Of a stretch of 64,000 nucleotides of DNA, positions 58,495 to 64,000 are shown piece by piece. Every line of letters begins with the position of its first letter. Position 1 is the stretch's first letter. Below the pieces are notes generated by a model. The model was given only the letters and a program-made list of their open reading frames with translations. It was not told the DNA's origin and made no database searches. Origin of the DNA: Macquaria australasica (taxonomy: Eukaryota > Chordata > Actinopteri > Centrarchiformes > Percichthyidae); assembly GCA_005408345.1 (NCBI GenBank), contig SEMN01000702.1, forward strand, positions 62,001 to 126,000, in the 5' to 3' direction. A program made the position numbers and the translations under genes.

Positions 58495-59193
58495 TACGGA
58501 AGCCGAGAACGGCCGTGCTTGCAATTATTTTTTTAATGTGCTTGTGCTTGTGCTTGTAATGAGCTTTGTTATCTCGTGATAACGAGTTAATTATCCCGTT
58601 ATCACGAGAAAACAAAAGGCCGTTTCCTCCTATTGTTAATCAGTGATCAGGAGCGCCAGGCCAGCATGCTTAGATGACGTCTTGACGGCAACTGAGTTCA
58701 ACTGCAAATGTCAGACCAGGGAGCAGGCCTACCCATTACTGATCAACACATCAGACTGTACTTCAGTCAAGATAACATTCAGATCAGTCCTCTGTTCAGT
58801 TATGAATCCTCCCCGACAGTCATGACAGTGATCTTGAAGGCTGAAATCAGGTGTGTAATTAACTCGTTATCTCGAGATAACAAAGCCCGTTATCTCGAGA
58901 TAACGGGATAATTAACTCGTTATCTCGAGATAACAAAGCCCGTTTTCTCGTGATAACGGGATAATTAACTCGTTATCTCGAGATAACAAAGCCCGTTTTC
59001 TCGTGATAACGGGATAATTAACTCGTTATCTCGAGATAACAAAGCCCGTTTTCTCGTGATAACGGGATAATTAACTCGTTATCTCGAGATAACAAAGCCC
59101 GTTTTCTCGTGATAACGGGATAATTATCCCGTTATCTCGAGAAAACGGCATTAAAAAAAAAATTTGCAAGCACGGCCGGTCTCGGCTTCCGTA
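58495..59193. mobile_element. Palindrome-packed element with inverted termini (699 bp)
   Basis: The ends are inverted copies: left 58495-58538 starts TACGGAAGCCGAGAACGGCC, and the right 59193-59149 read inward starts TACGGAAGCCGAGACCGGCC; both run on through GTGCTTGCAA and a T-rich stretch to TTAATG. The element is flanked by a perfect TCCGTC (58489-58494, 59194-59199). Inside are an imperfect 52-bp palindrome (58565-58616), about 230 bp of non-repetitive DNA, and a tandem palindromic array (58861-59148). There is no transposase. The 6-bp duplication does not decide the superfamily. It could be a foldback-type or MITE element. Confidence 0.75.
58861..59125. repeat. Five 53-bp tandem palindromic units
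   Basis: The unit starts at 58861, 58914, 58967, 59020 and 59073. Each has AACTCGTTATCTCGAGATAAC, in which GTTATCTCGAGATAAC is a perfect 16-bp palindrome, then a second palindromic block bounded by CCCGTT and AACGGG. In the first unit that block is a perfect 22-bp palindrome (58886-58907); in the others it is CCCGTTTTCTCGTGATAACG with mismatches. Units two to five are essentially identical. Confidence 0.9.
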
Positions 59194-59199
59194 TCCGTC

Positions 59200-60398
59200 A
59201 GACATGACGCACACAAAATGAAACATCTTATTACTGGAGCCACAGACTGCGAGAGATGTGAAATTGTCAATAATTGATCAAATATATCCATGAAATTAGA
59301 CAAACAATGTCATCAAGAAAAGAGCAGGTTGGCCAAAGGTGGAAGAGGCTGCTAGCTGGAAAGACTACCTGCCTTGTAGGAGGTGATACAAAGTCTATGT
59401 GAACCACATCTAGAAGTGTTTGCTGATAATTTTGTGACTGTTTCAAATCACTATTGAAAAATCAATCTGTTTTATGACAAAGCTATAATTAAGATTTGGT
59501 TAGGTTTAGGCACAAAGAAGACTTGGTTGGACTTAGCCAGAGAGATCATGTTTGTGTTTACATGACTACTTCATTAAGGCCAGAGGAGCTTCGTCATCAT
59601 AGTTACAATAATAAACATGAGATTAAGGTTAGGGAACGATTGTGGTCATGCTTTAAAAAAAATCTAAGTTGACTGTTTGTAGGAAACAGGAAATGAACAG
59701 TGATCCCACATGTTAAAGTCAGACATTTTGCTCATCCATCCATTCACCCCGACCTCCTTCCCACATAGACATTGTCTCTCTGTAACATCACCTGTTGAAG
59801 CCATTTTGCAGTTTTGCCGTATTTTCTCTTGTGAATTATGCTGATCAAGTGTTGGAACGTCCTGTGTTGAGGTTTTTGTTGTTTCTATTTGTTGTTGCTA
59901 TTATTATAATAATTATGATGAGCGGATGTTGGATAGGTGAACAGGTGTTCACAGGAACGCAAGGGCAAACAAATTTCAACCGCACAACTAGCTAGTTATA
60001 CAGAGTACGAATCCTTTTGTTTTAAGTAAGTTTTGTTTATACCATTTTCTGTTTGTCTTTCAATAAAAGGCCAAATCATTAAGAACATGAGAATGCGCGT
60101 TGATTTACGGACTGCTCCTAACGTCGCCTGACTTCCTCTTTTGCTCCTGTCACAATTCCTACGGCCGCGAGAGGGCGCTGTCACTTGAACATGACGGACA
60201 GGAACATAAAAAGATGTTGTTTCGTTTTGGGGCACTTGCTGAAACGACTGATGCTGTCACTCTTCTTGGGAGGACAGCCTCTTAGTTTACTTAGTGTCAC
60301 TGATTAGTCAAACATAAACCTCAGGCTGTTACCACCTGTGTACACAGAGTAAAAGCCCTGATATATTCCAAAACAGGACATGAACAGTAGAGCCGTGT
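59200..60398. other. Mostly unassigned; dispersed repeat at 59491-59790
   Basis: 59491-59790 (TTGGTTAGGTTTAGGCACAA, then a TTAGGGAACGATTGTGGTCA segment) is a diverged relative of 8935-9175. No gene; the short frames near 59795 and 60000-60285 lack domains. Confidence 0.45.
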
Positions 60399-60976
60399 GG
60401 ATGTTCAAGACTGCCTTTTTTCACCTACGTCACATTGCAAAAATCAGGCACATCCTATCTCAAAAAGATGCAGAAAAACTAGTCCATGCATTTGTTACAT
60501 CTAGGCTGGATTATTGCAACTCTCTACTATCAGGCTGCTCCAATAAGTCTCTTAAGACTCTCCAGCTGATTCAGAATGCTGCGGCACGTTTACTGACAAG
60601 AACCAGAAAAAGAGATCATATTTCTCCAATATTAGCTTCTCTACACTGGCTCCCTGTAAAATCCAGAATAGAATTTAAAATCCTTCTCCTCACCTTCAAA
60701 GCCCTTAATGGTCAGGCACCATCATATCTTAAAGAGCTCATAGTACCCTATTACCCCACTAGAGCACTGCGCTCCCAGAATGCAGGGTTCCTTGTGGTTC
60801 CTAGAGTCTCTAAAAGTAGAATGGGGGCCAGAGCCTTCAGCTATCAAGCTCCTCTCCTGTGGAACCAGATCCCAGTTTGTGTACGGGAGGCGGACAACCT
60901 CCTCACATTTAAGAGTAGGCTTAAGACTTTCCTCTTTGATAAAGCTTATAGTAGGGCTGACTCAGGTGACCCCTGA
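60399..60976 (+). pseudogene. L2-type ORF2 C-terminus, copy B
   Basis: An open frame of about 190 codons, with the same motifs as copy A (RLDYCNSLLSG, LQLIQNAAARLL, WLPVKSRIEFKILLL) and the same natural end, GDP-stop at 60974-60976. Over the shared part only about six residues differ from copy A. No stops occur, but the palm domain with YxDD is missing, so it is inactive. The first few codons from the ATG at 60380 are not part of the L2 match. Confidence 0.8.
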
Positions 60977-61447
60977 GCCCCCCCTTAGTTATGCTGCTAT
61001 AGACCTAGACTGCCGGGGGACTTCCTATGATGCACTGAGCTCCTCTCTCCTCTCTCCTCCTCTTCCTCTCCATCTGTACGCCCTCATATCCCATCAATGC
61101 TTGTTACTAACTCAACTTCTTCCCGTAGTTGTGTGCTTTCTCTCCTCTCTCTCCTCTCTCTCTCTCCCCTTCTGTTGCTTTCTGCAGGTATTTCTGCCTC
61201 CGGAGCTGTAGAGACTGGATCTATGGTTGCAGCCACCTGCTGCCCCCGTGCTCCTGCTCTGCACCCGCTGCTGCTATTACTGTTATTGCTCTTATTATTA
61301 GTATTATTACTAATATTATATTGCTCTTAGTATTATTTCTGTTAATATTAACATCAATACCATTACCACAACTATTGCTTTACATCCCTATGTGGAACTG
61401 TACTGTGCTGCTGTATGTTCTCTTTCCTCCTGCTCTCTCTCTCCCTC

Positions 61448-62218
61448 TGTAACGACGAGCCGCCGTTACTAAGACATCTAGCTAATAGTATATATTATTA
61501 CTAGAGTAAGAGGGTGATTGAAGTCTTAAGACATGGTTAAGTACACACGCATGGTATTTTAATAAAGGGATTTATTGATTAATTGTTGGTAGCTTGCAGT
61601 GGTTTTGAGCCGGGTTTCACAGCGGGAACGCTGGGCTGTTGTCGTCTGTGAACGAGCAAATAACGTGCATTAGTATGACTCGATAGGAGCCAAATGTATA
61701 TTCATATGGAGGAATAGAAGGTACAATTATGCTAGGCTAAATTGAAGGATGTATCACGCACAACTTACCTCTGCTGGTTCTCAGTCTCCCATGGTGTTCG
61801 GGCAAAAGAATTCCCCGGGGACTCGGACACTTTTTATTAGTTCCGGGAGGATAACAACAGGTGGGAAGTGGGTAGAGGGGAGTTGGTGTGTATTGTTGAA
61901 TGGTATTTAATATGTAAAAGATGTATGTGTATTTATTAGGGATATTTTGGGGGGTGTAATATTTATTAAGCGTGTATATATTTTGGGGGAAGGGGTTTAT
62001 GTAAATATTATGTATGCATGTATGTGTGTAGCAGTGATTTGGGGAATGGTATGTTCCAGCCAATTAGGGGAGAAGACATATATATAAAGCCTCAGTTTGT
62101 GGGTGATGGGAAGACGGGAAGGCGGTTGTGTTGTACTGGTGCTATGTCAAACAAAATGTAAGTGCTGAAGTGCTACCTAACTCTATTTGCCTCCTTTGAC
62201 CGCTCAGGCATGCTAACA
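61448..62218 (+). repeat. LTR of a tRNA-Leu-primed retroelement (771 bp)
   Basis: Starts TGTAACG and ends GCTAACA. A TATA box lies at 62078-62088, leaving about 110 bp of R-U5. At its left end GTAACG and CGTTAC (61449-61454, 61464-61469) form a small hairpin. It is followed by AG and an 18-nt tRNA-Leu PBS, then by L2 sequence. No second LTR and no internal genes are present. The element class (Gypsy, BEL or retrovirus) cannot be told from this. Confidence 0.7.
62078..62088 (+). promoter_or_regulatory. TATA box of the LTR in L2 copy B
   Basis: ATATATATAAA, about 130 bp before the LTR end, a normal position for U3. Confidence 0.6.
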
Positions 62219-62220
62219 AG

Positions 62221-62238
62221 TGGTGTCAGAAGTGGGAT
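62221..62238 (+). other. tRNA-Leu primer-binding site
   Basis: TGGTGTCAGAAGTGGGAT, two bases after the LTR end, is the exact complement of the last 18 nt of vertebrate tRNA-Leu (CAA type, ATCCCACTTCTGACACCA including CCA) as I recall it. The retroelement sequence ends within about two bases of it. Confidence 0.75.
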
Positions 62239-62490
62239 TCTTTCTCAACCCAACCGGTCTTGGCAGCTGACCGTCCACCCAGAGCCTGGTTCTGGTTCTG
62301 GTTCTGGTTCTGCTCGAGGTTTCTGCCTGTTAAAAGGGAGTTTTTCCTTGCCACTGTCACCTAGTGCTGCTCATGGTGGGAATTGTTGGGTCTCTGAGAA
62401 TATAAAGAGTACAGTCTAGACCTGCTCTATATGAAAAGAGCCCTGAGATATGTTATGATTTGGCGCTATATAAACAAACTGAATTAAAAA

Positions 62491-63960
62491 TGTGCACATG
62501 CGTGTCAAGACCAGTCCATGCAGTCCAGTTTAGTTCCATAGTTTAGTCCCTTGGGCTTCTAAGTTCCCGGAACTAGAGCCGTACTGATTTATCGCCATGG
62601 CCGATGCTATTGGCCGATTTTTGTTTATGACAGACATACTGGTGTCTCAGAATATGTCGGCTGATAAATCAAAATTGCAAAACAGAAATTTTGGCTTGTT
62701 CATCATGATGAAACCCTTAGAAAACCAATTGTAAAAGTTTTGGCTTTTATTTTTGTAGCTCAGTAATGATAACATTGTCCAAATGGGCACAAAACATGAG
62801 CGATCAAACAAATCATACAGGCTGTAATCTGACTCAGGAAGTAGTCTATGGCTATAACCCTGCCAAGGCCAACTATTTCAGTTGGAATTCCCCTCACCTT
62901 CCGTTGTCTCTGTGTTATTTTTTGCAAAGGCACAGTCACTGCATCCTGGGTTTAGAAATACAAACAAACCAGGGCATTTTTTCCACTATACCAGAATGAT
63001 AATGGGTTCAAACAGACCTCTCCAGTGCTGGCATAGCGCTAAAACCAAGTATGGAGATAGGTCTGGCTATGCGAGACTATACAGGCTGTAAACAAGCCAA
63101 TACTTTAGTCACATTATATAACGCCAAGTATTGTAGGTCAAAGCTGTCTGTTAACTCTAATGGACATTAATAGTTGACAGTTACAGTATATTATAATAAT
63201 TGTTAGTTAATTATTAGTTATAATTTTATTGTTTCCAGCCTGTCTGACCCTGTTTCTTGCCCTATTTGACCTTTTCTAGAGCAGTGTTTTTTTCACTCTT
63301 AAATTAAATGTAATGCTTTTTTCTTTTCCACAAAAAGCCAGCTCACAAATGTTCTCAAAATTTGCGCCAACTGGCTACTTCCAACAGAATCTCTTACCCA
63401 AATACTCATCATATTCTCAAAGAAAACCCATCTAACACACAACAATAAACTGTTCGGTAGCTAGCATGTTGTTACCTGTCTCTGTGTGTTTCCCCTTTGC
63501 AGTTAAAACCAACACAATGACAATGGAGTAGAAAAAAGGACCCAAACAATCTCCTATACAGCAGCCTGATATCACTGCTGGCTTTGTTCCCATCTTCTTA
63601 TAAGCACTTTACATCGCACACAAGCACCAATCAGGAGAACAAAGTCATACACCTTAACAACAGCATCAGTCAGCAGTATGGGCCAAGCACTGCCTTTTGT
63701 AAAAGTGCAGCAGCGGGTTGATTCAGTGCCACGTAACACCACGCTACACATCCATTACACAAGCATTTGGAGTTCTCCTCCCATGTATTGGATTTTGTTA
63801 TGTATATGAAAGCTATTATGTACGGCAAGTAAATGTATTGGATGGAGAGGAAATGGGGGGTGGGGGTGCACGAGGAGGGGGTGGGTTTTAATAATATTCT
63901 TGTGTGTTTGACATGAGGGAGGGCTATTTCCCTGGAGGATGGTCTTCAGGGCCACGTTGC
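62491..63960. other. Probable dispersed repeats and unassigned DNA
   Basis: 62570-62760 (GAGCCGTACTGATTTATCGC and on) and 63030-63075 (GAGATAGGTCTGGCTATGCG) are familiar as fish-repeat blocks, with unclear limits. The rest holds no recognisable gene. Confidence 0.4.
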
Positions 63961-63962
63961 CC

Positions 63963-64000
63963 CCTCCTCCTCCTCCTCCTCCTCCTCCTCCTCCTCCTCC
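63963..64000. repeat. TCC trinucleotide repeat at window end
   Basis: About 12 TCC units running to the last base, so the tract probably continues beyond the window. Confidence 0.9.

Larger units (their letters stand above)
60399..62490 (+). mobile_element. L2-type LINE fragment, copy B, split by an LTR insertion
   Basis: The ORF2 C-terminus (to 60976), then the 3' UTR to 61447, then a 793-bp foreign LTR segment, then the L2 3' end from about 62241: TCAACCCAACCGGTC, a GGTTCT repeat (62287-62311), GGGAGTTTTTCCTTGCCACT, and the tail ending ATATAAACAAACTGAATTAA near 62486. The 5' end is truncated like that of copy A. Confidence 0.8.

Noticed and set aside
58861..59125. CRISPR-like array of 53-bp repeats
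   Set aside because: The units are directly adjacent with no unique spacers, they are palindromic throughout, and the genome is a vertebrate.
61737..62063. Minus-strand 108-codon frame
   Set aside because: It lies in the U3 part of the LTR and consists of low-complexity Tyr/Pro/Asn sequence.

Overview
This window looks like gene-poor DNA from a ray-finned (teleost) fish. The signs are the Tf1/sushi-type chromodomain LTR retrotransposons, an L2-type LINE with the familiar fish 3' tail, a Tc1-like transposase relic, tRNA-derived SINE heads, many CA/GT microsatellites and several dispersed repeats I recognise as fish-typical. I found no intact host gene or convincing host exon. Almost every open frame lies in a transposon or is a chance opening, often a microsatellite or the back strand of a real frame.

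Layout. 1-778 is the LTR and leader of a sushi-like element on the minus strand, running off the left edge. 779-7615 is mostly unassigned AT-rich DNA with GT/CA tracts and a decayed Tc1-like transposase (3750-4372). 7624-8274 is a non-autonomous hAT element with a perfect 8-bp target duplication. 8740-10838 holds LINE 3' ends on both strands. 12.5-16.5 kb is rich in microsatellites and has an internally deleted L2 copy. 17.8-23.1 kb carries several dispersed repeat families and a broken LINE reverse transcriptase. 24746-25349 is an endogenous-retrovirus-like gag/protease relic.

The main coding feature is a nearly full-length Ty3/Gypsy chromovirus-type element at 26203-31543. It has 465- and 490-bp LTRs, the duplication GTGAT, gag, protease, reverse transcriptase, RNase H, integrase and chromodomain. 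Frameshifts break gag and pol, so it is probably dead. A 404-bp piggyBac-type MITE follows (31965-32368). From 32.4 to 49.6 kb there is mainly unassigned sequence with dispersed repeats and SINE heads. Two closely similar L2 copies lie in opposite orientation (50.9-49.6 kb and 60.4-62.5 kb).

The most interesting structures are in the last 8 kb. (1) An LTR joined to exactly an 18-nt tRNA-Leu primer-binding site sits inside the second L2 copy with no internal retroelement sequence; it resembles plus-strand strong-stop DNA. (2) A 699-bp element (58495-59193) has about 44-bp inverted termini and a 6-bp target duplication, and is packed with TTATCTCGAGATAA-type palindromes, including five 53-bp tandem units and a near-perfect 50-bp palindrome. 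(3) A roughly 490-bp insert flanked by a 10-bp direct repeat carries a truncated RecQ-helicase-like frame. Both sushi-like elements also show an LTR/PBS complementarity at the predicted transcript start, which fits self-primed reverse transcription.

All calls were made by eye. Names of repeat superfamilies rest on termini, duplications and remembered family features and were not checked by any search.
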